A stretch of DNA of 64,000 nucleotides from NCBI GenBank assembly GCA_944350385.1, contig CALVOV010000003.1, positions 53,633-117,632 of the forward strand, written 5' to 3'. The translations under genes and the position numbers were made by a program. Shown one piece after another: positions 52,561 through 60,310 of this stretch. The stretch is from an uncultured Bacilli bacterium (GTDB lineage: Bacteria > Bacillota_I > Bacilli_A > RF39 > UBA660). The first letter of the stretch is position 1, and each line of letters begins with the position of its first letter. The notes beneath the pieces are model-generated. The model did no database searches. It was not told the origin of the DNA and saw only the letters and a program-made list of their open reading frames with translations.

Positions 52561-53001
52561 ATGAGTCTTAAAAAAATGAAAAAAGAAGAATTAGAATTAT
52601 TATCAAATAAGGAAATAACATGCTTGATTTTGGATGAAAGTAAAAAATCAATGAGTACCGCAGATTTGTTTAGAAAAATAATTGAATTGTTAGAACTACC
52701 AGAAAGTGTTTTTGAAAATAAAATAGCAGATTATTATACATCTTTATCCACAGATAAAAGATTCATCTTACTAAAAGATGGAACATGGGATTTAAGAAAT
52801 CGTCATACATCTGATAAAGTAGCAAAGGTTACAGATGATGAAGATGATGATGATGTTGTAGAAGAAAAAGAAGACGGCGAAGATGAATTAGAAGAAGATG
52901 AATTCGACGATAATGAGCAAGAAGATTATGATGATGATACAAATGAAGAATTAAAAGATCTTGTAATAATTGATGAAGATGAAATGGAACTAGAAGAATA
53001 A
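52561..53001 (+). CDS. rpoE: RNA polymerase delta subunit
   Basis: 146 residues. The N-terminal HARE-HTH domain (KEELELLSNKEITCLILDESKKSMSTADLFRKII...DKRFILLKDGTWDLRN) is followed by a long Asp/Glu-rich disordered tail from about residue 90. This is the Bacillota-specific delta factor that speeds RNA polymerase recycling together with HelD. Follows argS, as in Bacillus. Stop codon is embedded in a terminator. Confidence 0.94.
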   Translation: MSLKKMKKEELELLSNKEITCLILDESKKSMSTADLFRKIIELLELPESVFENKIADYYTSLSTDKRFILLKDGTWDLRNRHTSDKVAKVTDDEDDDDVVEEKEDGEDELEEDEFDDNEQEDYDDDTNEELKDLVIIDEDEMELEE

Positions 53002-53014
53002 TCTAGTTCTTTTT
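52987..53014 (+). terminator. terminator overlapping the end of rpoE
   Basis: GAACTAGA and TCTAGTTC pair around AGAATAA, which includes the stop codon, followed by TTTTT. Confidence 0.8.
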
Positions 53015-53063
53015 CTTCAATATTTATGATATAATACGATTGATTACCGGAGGGAAGATAAAA

Positions 53064-54128
53064 ATGATAGAAAGATTAGAAGCAACTTTACAAAAATATG
53101 AATATTTACAAAATGAGTTGACAAAACAAGAAGTTTTATCGGATATGAAAAAGACAAGAGAGTATTCCAAAGAAATGTCTGATTTAGAAGATATAGTAAA
53201 TTGTTACAAAAAGTATAAAAAAGTACTTGCTGATATAGAAGAAACAAAAGAAATGGTTAAAGATGCCGAATTAGGAGAAATGGCAAAAGAAGAATTAAAA
53301 GGACTAGAAGAAGAAAAAGCAAAACTGGATTCAAAATTAGAAGTTTTATTAATTCCTAAAGATCCTAATGATGGAAAGAATGTTGTCATAGAAATAAGAG
53401 GAGCTGCCGGAGGGGACGAAGCTAACATTTTTGCAGGAGATTTATTTAGAATGTATACAAGATATGCTGAAAAAAAAGGTTTTTCGTATCAAGTATATAA
53501 TTCAGTAGATGGTACTGCTGGAGGATATAGTCAAATTGAATTTATTATTAAAGGAAAGAATGCTTATTCACTATTAAAATATGAAAGTGGTTCACATCGT
53601 GTACAGAGAGTACCAGTTACAGAGTCAAATGGAAGATTGCAAACTTCAACAGCAACAGTATTAGTAATGCCTGAAGCAGATGAAGATGTAGATATAGAAA
53701 TAAATCCTAATGATTTAAGAATCGATATTTATCGTTCAAGTGGATGTGGTGGACAAGGAGTAAATACTACTGATTCTGCTGTGCGTATTACTCACTTACC
53801 AACTAACATAGTAGTTACTTGCCAAAATGAGCGAAGTCAAATTCAAAATAAAGAGCAAGCTATGAAAGTATTAAAAACTAGATTATATGAATTACAAGAA
53901 CAAGAAAGATTAGAAAAAGAAGGAAATGAAAGACGCAGTAAAATAGGAACAGGAGATAGAGCAGAAAAAATACGTACTTATAATTATCCACAAAATAGAG
54001 TCACTGACCACAGAATTGGATTCACAACAAATAACTTAGATAGGGTTATAGATGGTTATTTGGACGATATAATAGACGCATTAATTCAAGAAGATCAAAA
54101 AAGAAAGCTTCAAGGAGAAACAGAGTAG
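53064..54128 (+). CDS. prfA: peptide chain release factor 1
   Basis: RF1 (354 aa), reading UAA and UAG. The GGQ loop is SSGCGGQGVNTTDSAVRITHLP, and the codon-recognition region RVQRVPVTESNGRLQTS has PVT in place of the usual PAT. GTGDRAEKIRTYNYPQNRVTDHRIG completes the family match. The ATG at 53064 is fixed by GGAGGG upstream. Followed by prmC after 2 nt, which methylates its GGQ glutamine. Confidence 0.97.
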   Translation: MIERLEATLQKYEYLQNELTKQEVLSDMKKTREYSKEMSDLEDIVNCYKKYKKVLADIEETKEMVKDAELGEMAKEELKGLEEEKAKLDSKLEVLLIPKDPNDGKNVVIEIRGAAGGDEANIFAGDLFRMYTRYAEKKGFSYQVYNSVDGTAGGYSQIEFIIKGKNAYSLLKYESGSHRVQRVPVTESNGRLQTSTATVLVMPEADEDVDIEINPNDLRIDIYRSSGCGGQGVNTTDSAVRITHLPTNIVVTCQNERSQIQNKEQAMKVLKTRLYELQEQERLEKEGNERRSKIGTGDRAEKIRTYNYPQNRVTDHRIGFTTNNLDRVIDGYLDDIIDALIQEDQKRKLQGETE

Positions 54129-54130
54129 TC

Positions 54131-54952
54131 ATGACTATTGAAGAATTATTAGTTTATGCAAAACAATATATTCACTCAAATCATGCCAAAATATTATTAT
54201 CGGAACTTATAAATAAAAATGTCCTAGAGTTGTATAATAACTTACATATTATTGTACCGGAAGATAAAGTAGAAATTTATAAAAAAGAAGTTCAAGCTCT
54301 AAAAGAAGGAAAACCATTACAATATATCATTGGTCATGTAAATTTTTATGGTAACTTGTTTAAAATAAATGAAAATGTCTTGATACCAAGATTTGAAACA
54401 GAAGAGTTAGTAGAAAATACTATTAAATATGCAAAAAAGATTTTCACAGACGATGTGGATATTATAGATTTAGGTTGTGGAAGTGGAGTAATAGGACTTA
54501 CTTTAGAGAAAAAACTTAACACAAATTCTGTGGATTTAATAGATATAAGTGAAAAAGCACTTGAAGTTGCAAAAATAAATAAAGAAAATTTAAATTCAAA
54601 GGCAAGTTTGATTAAAAGTGATATGTGGGAAAATGTTCAAAAAAAATATGACATAATTATTAGTAACCCTCCCTATATAAAAACCACAGAAGAAATAGAA
54701 CAAATAGTAAAGGACAATGAGCCGCATCTTGCATTATATGCGGGACCAGATGGGTTAGATTGCTATAGAAAAATTATTCAAGGAATAAAGCCACATATGA
54801 AAGAAAAATGTTTAATTGCTTTTGAAATTGGTTGCACCCAAGCTGAAGATATAAAAAATATTATAAAAGATAACATAACTAACATTGAAATCATAGTAAA
54901 AAAAGATTTATCAAAAAAAGATAGAATGATATTTGTTATAAAAAATGAATAA
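54131..54952 (+). CDS. prmC: release factor glutamine methyltransferase PrmC
   Basis: 273 residues. N-terminal helical domain, then EALKEGKPLQYIIGHVNFYGNLFKINENVLIPRFETE, SAM motif IIDLGCGSGVIGLTLEKK and catalytic SNPPYI. PrmC methylates Gln in the GGQ motif of RF1 and RF2. Its place directly after prfA is standard. Confidence 0.96.
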   Translation: MTIEELLVYAKQYIHSNHAKILLSELINKNVLELYNNLHIIVPEDKVEIYKKEVQALKEGKPLQYIIGHVNFYGNLFKINENVLIPRFETEELVENTIKYAKKIFTDDVDIIDLGCGSGVIGLTLEKKLNTNSVDLIDISEKALEVAKINKENLNSKASLIKSDMWENVQKKYDIIISNPPYIKTTEEIEQIVKDNEPHLALYAGPDGLDCYRKIIQGIKPHMKEKCLIAFEIGCTQAEDIKNIIKDNITNIEIIVKKDLSKKDRMIFVIKNE

Positions 54953-54964
54953 ATAAATTATAAA

Positions 54965-55001
54965 GTCTCACAATACTTATGTAAAGGAATGTGAGATTTT
55001 T
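54965..55001 (+). terminator. hairpin plus T-run between prmC and spoIIR
   Basis: TCTCACA (54966-54972) and TGTGAGA (54990-54996) pair around a 17-nt loop, followed by TTTTT. It ends 3 nt before the spoIIR ATG, so it may both end the prfA-prmC message and influence spoIIR translation. Confidence 0.65.
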
Positions 55002-55003
55002 AA

Positions 55004-55516
55004 ATGAAAAAAATATCAATAATAATAGCTGTAATAATAGCGATACTATGTATAAATAAAACAGAGGAAATAATAATACCAACTGAAAGTATAAGATTTA
55101 GAATAATCGCTAATAGCAATTCAATAAACGATCAAAATATAAAAAAAGAAATAATAAAATCATTGCAAAATGAATTGGAAAATTATATATCAGAGAATGA
55201 TACTATTGAAACAGCAAGAACAAAAATAGTCAAAGAAATTTCCAATATTCAACAAGAAATTAATAAAAAATTAGAAAATTCTAATTATAATAAGAAAATA
55301 TCAATAAAATATGGAGAGAATTATTTTCCAAAAAAGGTATATAAAGGAATAACTTATCAAGAAGGAGAATATGAATCGTTAGTTATTACGATAGGAGAAG
55401 GTATGGGAAATAATTTTTGGTGCGTACTTTTTCCACCTCTTTGCAAAATAGATGAAACAGCAGAAAATATTGAATATACATCATTAGTCCAAGAAATATT
55501 AAATAAATATAATTAA
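55004..55516 (+). CDS. spoIIR: stage II sporulation protein R
   Basis: 170 residues with an N-terminal export signal. The conserved IRFRIIANSNSINDQNIKKEI comes next, then YGENYFPKKVYKGITYQEGEYESLVITIGEGMGNNFWCVLFPPLC. These are the signatures of SpoIIR, which the forespore secretes. SpoIIR activates the SpoIIGA protease that matures pro-sigma-E in the mother cell. The gene lies after prmC, as in Bacillus and clostridia. The ribosome binding site is weak. Production should need sigma-F; I could not confirm a sigma-F promoter by eye. Confidence 0.93.
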   Translation: MKKISIIIAVIIAILCINKTEEIIIPTESIRFRIIANSNSINDQNIKKEIIKSLQNELENYISENDTIETARTKIVKEISNIQQEINKKLENSNYNKKISIKYGENYFPKKVYKGITYQEGEYESLVITIGEGMGNNFWCVLFPPLCKIDETAENIEYTSLVQEILNKYN

Positions 55517-55531
55517 AAAGCATATTATAAA

Positions 55532-55558
55532 ATAGATAGAAATATCTATTTTTATTTT
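55532..55558 (+). terminator. terminator after spoIIR
   Basis: AAAATAGATA, loop GAAA and TATCTATTTT followed by TATTTT. A+T-only stem with a stable GAAA-type loop. Confidence 0.65.
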
Positions 55559-55589
55559 ACGTTTAACAAAAAAATAATTATTGAAATAA

Positions 55590-55618
55590 TTGACTTTATA
55601 CTAATATTTACTTATTAT
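55590..55618 (+). promoter_or_regulatory. promoter of fba
   Basis: TTGACT (55590-55595) and TATTAT (55613-55618), 17 bp apart. The expected start point is only about 11 nt before the fba ATG, so the leader would be very short. Confidence 0.6.
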
Positions 55619-55635
55619 TTAATTGGGTGAAAAAA

Positions 55636-56478
55636 ATGTTAGTTAATTCAAAAAAAATGCTTTTAGATGCAAAAGAAAATCATTATGCTGTACCACATTT
55701 TAATATAAATGATTTAGAGTGGACAAAATACATTCTAGAAAAATGTAATGAATTAAAAGTACCAGTTATTTTGGGGGTAAGTGAAGGAGCTGCCAAATAC
55801 ATGGGAGGATTTAATACCATTACAGGAATGGTAAAAGGATTAATTAAAGATTTAAATATAGAAATACCAGTATGTTTGCACGTAGATCATGGTCAGTCTT
55901 TTGAAACTTGTAAAAAAGCCATTGATGCTGGATTTACTTCAGTAATGATAGATGGTTCAAAGTATGAATTAAAAGAAAATATAAGAATAACAAAAGAAGT
56001 AGTAGAATATGCTCATGAGAGAGGAGTAACAGTAGAAGCAGAGGTAGGACATATTGGAGGAAGTGAAGATAATGTAACAAGTAGTGTACTTAATGCTACT
56101 TTAGAAGATTGTCAAATATTGTATGAAAATACAGGAATAGATTCTTTAGCCCCAGCTTTGGGAAGTGTACATGGATTCTATAAAGGTGAGCCAAATTTAG
56201 ACTTTGAAACAATGAAGAAGATAAATGATACCCTACCAATTCCACTGGTTTTACATGGTGGTAGTGGCATTCCAGATGATAAAATAACTAAAGCAATTGA
56301 ATGTGGAATAGCTAAAATAAATGTAAACACAGAATTGCAATACTCTTGGAGCCAAGCAGTTAGAGAATTTTTAAATAATGATTCTAAATCTTATGATCCA
56401 CGTAAAGTAATAGGTAGTGGAGAAAAAGCAATGAAAGAAAATATTGAAAAGAAGGTCAGGTTGTTTAAAACAAGATAG
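55636..56478 (+). CDS. fba: class II fructose-bisphosphate aldolase
   Basis: Glycolytic zinc aldolase (280 aa). Zinc ligands are in [34 protein letters not shown] and [20 protein letters not shown] follows. It cleaves fructose 1,6-bisphosphate; a tagatose-bisphosphate specificity cannot be excluded from sequence alone. ATG at 55636 (GGGTG upstream) preferred to the GTG at 55627, which contains that site. murA follows at 20 nt. Confidence 0.94.
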   Translation: MLVNSKKMLLDAKENHYAVPHFNINDLEWTKYILEKCNELKVPVILGVSEGAAKYMGGFNTITGMVKGLIKDLNIEIPVCLHVDHGQSFETCKKAIDAGFTSVMIDGSKYELKENIRITKEVVEYAHERGVTVEAEVGHIGGSEDNVTSSVLNATLEDCQILYENTGIDSLAPALGSVHGFYKGEPNLDFETMKKINDTLPIPLVLHGGSGIPDDKITKAIECGIAKINVNTELQYSWSQAVREFLNNDSKSYDPRKVIGSGEKAMKENIEKKVRLFKTR

Positions 56479-56498
56479 TATATATCAGGAGGTTGAAT

Positions 56499-57755
56499 AT
56501 GAAAATAATAGAAATTGAAGGAGCTAAAGAGTTAACTGGTACAATTAGAGTAAGTGGAGCAAAAAATGCAACAGTTGCTTTAATACCAGCAGCAATATTA
56601 ACAGATGAAGAAGCAACAATTTGTAATGTACCAGAAATTACAGACACGGAAGCTTTAGTAGATATTCTTAAATTATTAAATGTCAAAGTAAGTAGAGCAA
56701 GCGAAAGTATTGTTATTAATCCACAAGAAATGATTAATACTGAGATAACAGAACCATACTCTAAAAAATTAAGAGCTTCATATTATTTTATGGGAGCTTT
56801 ACTAGGAAAATATAAAAAAGCTGTAATGTATTTTCCAGGAGGATGTTCAATAGGCGCACGACCAATTGATTTACATCTAAAAGGATTTGAGGCATTAGGT
56901 GCTACTATAACAAGTGATAAAAATAAATATATAGTTGAAGCAGAAGAATTACATGGAGCAAATATATACTTAGATATAGCTTCTGTTGGTGCTACTATTA
57001 ATATTATGTTAGCAGCAGTTAAAGCAAAAGGAACAACTATTATTGATAATGCCGCTAAAGAACCAGAAATTGTGAATGTTGCAACATTTTTGAATAATAT
57101 GGGCGCAAAGATTACAGGAGCAGGAACTTCTTCAATAAAAATCGAAGGAGTAGATAAGCTTCATAAATGCTTCCATGAAGTAATTCCAGATAGAATAGAA
57201 GCAGGAACTTATTTAATAATAGGAGCTTTGTGTGGTAAAAATTTAAAAATTGATAATGTCATAACAGAACACATAGATTCATTATTGTCAAAATTAGAAG
57301 AAGTAGGGGTTAAATTAGAAATAGGAAGAGATTATATTACGGTATTAGACCATGAAAGAAAATATAAAACGACTAATATAAAAACTGCTACATATCCTGG
57401 ATTTCCGACAGATTTACAACAACCATTCACAGTGTTATTAACTCAGGCAAATGGTAAATCAAAAATTACAGAAACTATTTGGGAAAATAGATTTATGCAT
57501 GTACCATATTTAAAATTATTAGGTGCTGATATTGAAGTAAAAAATCAAACAGCAACAATTATTGGCCCAACAGAACTAAAAGGTGCTGAAGTGGTTGCAA
57601 CAGATTTGCGAGCAGGAGCTGCTATGGTAGCAGCAGGGCTAATAGCATCAGGAAAAACAACTATAACAAATGTTGAGCATATTTTAAGAGGCTATGAACA
57701 AATTATAGAAAAATTATCTGATGTAGGTGCTAAAATTACTTTAAAAGAAATATAA
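56499..57755 (+). CDS. murA: UDP-N-acetylglucosamine 1-carboxyvinyltransferase
   Basis: First committed step of peptidoglycan synthesis (418 aa). The catalytic, fosfomycin-target cysteine is Cys116 in FPGGCSIGARPIDLHLKGFEALGA. IEVSGAKN-type VSGAKNATVA and DLRAGAAMVAAGLIASGKT are present. The ATG at 56499 follows CAGGAGG. Placed after fba as in the murAB (murZ) locus of Bacillus, so it is probably the MurZ-type copy; a second murA may exist elsewhere. Confidence 0.96.
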   Translation: MKIIEIEGAKELTGTIRVSGAKNATVALIPAAILTDEEATICNVPEITDTEALVDILKLLNVKVSRASESIVINPQEMINTEITEPYSKKLRASYYFMGALLGKYKKAVMYFPGGCSIGARPIDLHLKGFEALGATITSDKNKYIVEAEELHGANIYLDIASVGATINIMLAAVKAKGTTIIDNAAKEPEIVNVATFLNNMGAKITGAGTSSIKIEGVDKLHKCFHEVIPDRIEAGTYLIIGALCGKNLKIDNVITEHIDSLLSKLEEVGVKLEIGRDYITVLDHERKYKTTNIKTATYPGFPTDLQQPFTVLLTQANGKSKITETIWENRFMHVPYLKLLGADIEVKNQTATIIGPTELKGAEVVATDLRAGAAMVAAGLIASGKTTITNVEHILRGYEQIIEKLSDVGAKITLKEI

Positions 57756-57780
57756 TATACAAACTATATTTCTTTTTTTT
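57744..57780 (+). terminator. terminator after murA
   Basis: AGAAATATA and TATATTTCT pair around about 10 nt, followed by seven T residues. It overlaps the stop codon and ends right at the GGAGG of the next gene. Confidence 0.7.
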
Positions 57781-57789
57781 GGAGGAAAA

Positions 57790-58524
57790 ATGAAAAAATT
57801 AGTAAGCCCTAAAACGCTATTTCTATTTATAATAATCATTATATCTACTTTATTGATTTTTAATACTACAAACAATAACAATATAACATATTTATCTTTA
57901 GGAGATGGTTATGCGTTAGGTAAAGATAGTTTTGGCATTAACGATTATGGTTATAGTGATTTTTTAAAAGATAAATTAATAGAAAACAACCAATTAAAAG
58001 AATATATAAACGTATATTCAGAAGATGAAATGACTATTGAAAAATTAGAAAACTATATTGATAATAATAAAAAAAATGTATTAATAAAACAAAAAATATA
58101 CTTAAAGAAAGCTTTGCAAGAAGCAGATGTTTTAACTTTATCTATAGGTATGGCTGATTTAAAGTATCAATTTTTATTAGATGAAGATATGAACTATTCA
58201 AAAATAACAGAAGAATTAAACCTAATAGAAAAGAAATTTGATGATTTAATAAATAAAATAAAGAAATACTATAATAATGATATATATGTTATTGGATATC
58301 CAAATAATAGTTTAGATTCATATTATTTATCGATGGCTATTAGAAAATATAATTCATTTTTAAGAGATCATAAAGATATTAATTATATCTCTGTTGATGA
58401 TCTAGAATTTGAGAGAGATAAATACTTTTTAAATAGTAAAAGTAACTTTTATAATAAAGCAGGATATAAAATAATTTCTGATAAGATATACGAAAAATTC
58501 GAAAAAAACTTGAAAAATAATTAA
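57790..58524 (+). CDS. membrane-anchored SGNH-fold protein with lost catalytic residues
   Basis: 244 residues with one N-terminal membrane helix (about 9-25). The following domain resembles SGNH/GDSL hydrolases: SLGDGYALG at block I, LTLSIGMADLKYQF at block III and SNFYNKAGYKIISDKI at block V. The normal serine of GDS is Gly40, the asparagine of GxND is Ala122, and the D and H of DxxH align with Ser217 and Phe220. It is thus probably not a hydrolase but may bind a carbohydrate or wall polymer. It sits between murA and rpmE with its own GGAGG site. Identification is by motif spacing. Confidence 0.65.
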   Translation: MKKLVSPKTLFLFIIIIISTLLIFNTTNNNNITYLSLGDGYALGKDSFGINDYGYSDFLKDKLIENNQLKEYINVYSEDEMTIEKLENYIDNNKKNVLIKQKIYLKKALQEADVLTLSIGMADLKYQFLLDEDMNYSKITEELNLIEKKFDDLINKIKKYYNNDIYVIGYPNNSLDSYYLSMAIRKYNSFLRDHKDINYISVDDLEFERDKYFLNSKSNFYNKAGYKIISDKIYEKFEKNLKNN

Positions 58525-58554
58525 AATAATGATATATTAATAACGCATTTATTA

Positions 58555-58574
58555 CTATGGCTGAAAAGTCATGG
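58555..58574 (+). promoter_or_regulatory. hairpin leader of rpmE
   Basis: CTATGGCT, tetraloop GAAA and AGTCATGG form a stem of eight pairs (two G-T) directly before the rpmE ribosome binding site. L31 genes are often self-regulated through a leader hairpin; that role is inferred here. Confidence 0.5.
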
Positions 58575-58591
58575 CGGAAGGAGAGAAAAAT

Positions 58592-58810
58592 ATGAAAAAG
58601 GGAATTCATCCAGAAATGAAGGATTGCGTAGTAACTTGCGCATGTGGAGAAACGTTTATAGTTAAATCTACTAAGTCAGAAATGCCAGTTGAAGTTTGTT
58701 CTAAATGTCATCCTTTTTATACAGGTACTCAAGCTAGAACTTCTCGTGCTGGTCGCGTAGATAAATTTAATAAAAAATATGGATTTACTTCAAATGAAGC
58801 TGCTAAATAA
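58592..58810 (+). CDS. rpmE: 50S ribosomal protein L31, zinc-binding type
   Basis: 72 residues from the ATG at 58592, which has GGAAGGAG upstream. [17 protein letters not shown] and [13 protein letters not shown] supply the cysteines of the zinc-containing (C+) form. [14 protein letters not shown] is the typical tail. Terminator overlaps the stop codon. Confidence 0.96.
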   Translation: MKKGIHPEMKDCVVTCACGETFIVKSTKSEMPVEVCSKCHPFYTGTQARTSRAGRVDKFNKKYGFTSNEAAK

Positions 58811-58822
58811 GCAGTTTTTTAT
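58800..58822 (+). terminator. terminator after rpmE
   Basis: CTGCT, loop AAATA, AGCAG then TTTTTT. Stop codon lies in the loop. Confidence 0.75.
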
Positions 58823-58885
58823 TTTGCCTAAACATAGAATCATATAGTACAATAATATTATAATAACATTAAAGAAAAGAGGAAT

Positions 58886-59329
58886 ATGATGAAAGTAGGA
58901 ATAGCAAATGATCATCGTGGATATAAACTAAAAGAATATTTAAAACTAGAATTAACAAAATTAGGATATGAAGTAGTAGACTACGGAACAAATTCCACAG
59001 ATTCTGTGGATTATCCAGATTATGCATTCAAATTATCCACAAATGTTGTGAATAAAAATGTTGATTTTGGAGTAGCCATCTGTGGTTCAGGAATAGGTAT
59101 TAGCATTGCATGTAACAAGGTAAAAGGAATTCGTTGTGCCAAAGTATCTAATATAGAAGAAGCAAAGTACACAAGAGAAGATAATGATTCAAATATAGTT
59201 GCTTTCGGAGAAAAAATATTAGAACAAGAAGCTTTAGAAATTGTAAAAACATTTATAACAACGCCTTTTTCTAATTTAGAGAAACATATAAGAAGAATTA
59301 ATAAAATAAAGAAATACGAGGAACAATAA
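58886..59329 (+). CDS. rpiB: ribose-5-phosphate isomerase B
   Basis: 147 residues of the RpiB/LacAB family. ANDHRGYKLKEYL, VDYPDYA and the catalytic cysteine in AICGSGIGISIACNKVKGIRCAK are present, then EDNDSNIVAFGE. Interconverts ribose-5-P and ribulose-5-P; allose-6-P isomerase activity is also known in the family. Two adjoining ATG codons follow GAGGAAT, so the start is uncertain by one codon. The next gene starts in its stop codon. Confidence 0.94.
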   Translation: MMKVGIANDHRGYKLKEYLKLELTKLGYEVVDYGTNSTDSVDYPDYAFKLSTNVVNKNVDFGVAICGSGIGISIACNKVKGIRCAKVSNIEEAKYTREDNDSNIVAFGEKILEQEALEIVKTFITTPFSNLEKHIRRINKIKKYEEQ

Positions 59330-59526
59330 TGTACGGAAAAATATTTGTATACATTTTAGTATCAATTTTGGTTATATGGTCTCTAGATTCAATTAATATA
59401 AATGCAATTTTTAAAAAGAATAGAGTAATTCAAGCTCAACTATTTTATTTTTTCTTAGGATTGTCATTAATATATTTAATAACGAATTTTATAATGGATT
59501 TATATACGTCAATAAAAATTTTTTAA
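59329..59526 (+). CDS. DUF1146 family membrane protein (YwzB)
   Basis: 65 residues with two membrane helices and the DUF1146 pattern IWSLDSININAIFKKNRVIQAQLFYFFLGLSLIYLITNFIMD. Unknown function. Family members are found near the murA-spoIID-spoIIQ region in Bacillus, and here too it precedes spoIIQ. Start overlaps rpiB stop. Confidence 0.82.
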   Translation: MYGKIFVYILVSILVIWSLDSININAIFKKNRVIQAQLFYFFLGLSLIYLITNFIMDLYTSIKIF

Positions 59527-59578
59527 AGATTGTATAAATTCTTTTTTTTTGGAAAAAATTATATTAGAGGTGAAAATA

Positions 59579-60211
59579 ATGAAAAAAATGAAATTAAGAT
59601 CATACGTAGTACCCACTTTATCATTAATTCTTTTGCTAGGAATCTTTTCTGCAACTTTCTTTATGCAAACATCAGGAGAACTTAGTACCTATCCACAAAC
59701 TTATGTTACTGATATAATTTTAGGAAATAAATTACCAGTAATAAATGAAATAGAAAAAATAATTAATCCATATAGCTATGAAAAAGTAACTGTAGGAAAA
59801 ACTTTTTATGATTATAAAGGAACAGAAGAAGAACAGACAAAATCAATAGTAAGATATGATGATACTTACATGCAAAATTCAGGTATTGATTTTGTTTGCA
59901 ATGATACATTTGATATTCAAGCTATTTTAAATGGAGAGGTAATTAGTGTTGATAAAGATGAAACATTAGGAAATGTAATAAAGATAGAACATAGCAATGG
60001 ATATGTTTCAGTATACCAAAGTTTATCTGAAGTATCTGTAAAAAAAGGAGATAAGGTAAATCAAGGACAAGTAATAGGAAAAAGTGGAGAAAATAAGATT
60101 GATGAAGAGCTAGGTAATCATTTACATTTTGAATTATATATAAATAATCAAATGGTTGATCCAGCAGATTACCTTGATAAAGAATTAAATATTCAAGCAA
60201 AGGAAGAGTAA
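59579..60211 (+). CDS. spoIIQ: stage II sporulation protein Q (degenerate LytM domain)
   Basis: 210 residues: one N-terminal membrane helix (about 9-29), linker, then an M23/LytM domain. GEVISVDKDETLGNVIKIEHSNGYVSVYQSLSEVSVKKGDKVNQGQVIG and GNHLHFELYINNQMVDPADYL are clear. The first zinc-binding histidine of HxxxD is Asn100 (NSGID), so the domain is probably inactive, as in Bacillus SpoIIQ, where that residue is also lost. SpoIIQ joins SpoIIIAH across the forespore septum. Placement before mbl supports this; spoIID and spoIIID, usual neighbours, are absent. ATG at 59579 follows GAGGTG. A related wall peptidase is the alternative. Confidence 0.83.
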   Translation: MKKMKLRSYVVPTLSLILLLGIFSATFFMQTSGELSTYPQTYVTDIILGNKLPVINEIEKIINPYSYEKVTVGKTFYDYKGTEEEQTKSIVRYDDTYMQNSGIDFVCNDTFDIQAILNGEVISVDKDETLGNVIKIEHSNGYVSVYQSLSEVSVKKGDKVNQGQVIGKSGENKIDEELGNHLHFELYINNQMVDPADYLDKELNIQAKEE

Positions 60212-60227
60212 AAATACTCTTTTTTTA
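60205..60227 (+). terminator. terminator after spoIIQ
   Basis: AGAGTA, loop AAAA, TACTCT, then TTTTTT, overlapping the stop codon. Confidence 0.75.
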
Positions 60228-60310
60228 TATTATTAAAAATTAATCATATAATAATATTATAAAAGCATAAATTATGTTAAAATATTAGTGACAAAAAAGG
60301 AAGTGACAAA

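Noticed and set aside
52840..52990. GATGAT/GAAGAA-rich repeat near the end of rpoE
   Set aside because: This is the coding sequence of the acidic delta tail, not a repeat element.
58571..58591. An rpmE start seven codons upstream (ATG at 58571)
   Set aside because: It lies at the 3' edge of the leader hairpin, and GGAAGGAG is correctly spaced from the ATG at 58592. L31 normally begins MKKGIHPE.
59001..59041. DnaA-box-like TTATCCACA and TGTGGATTA within rpiB
   Set aside because: They lie inside a conserved coding region, are isolated and far from oriC. Chance matches are expected in such A+T-rich DNA.
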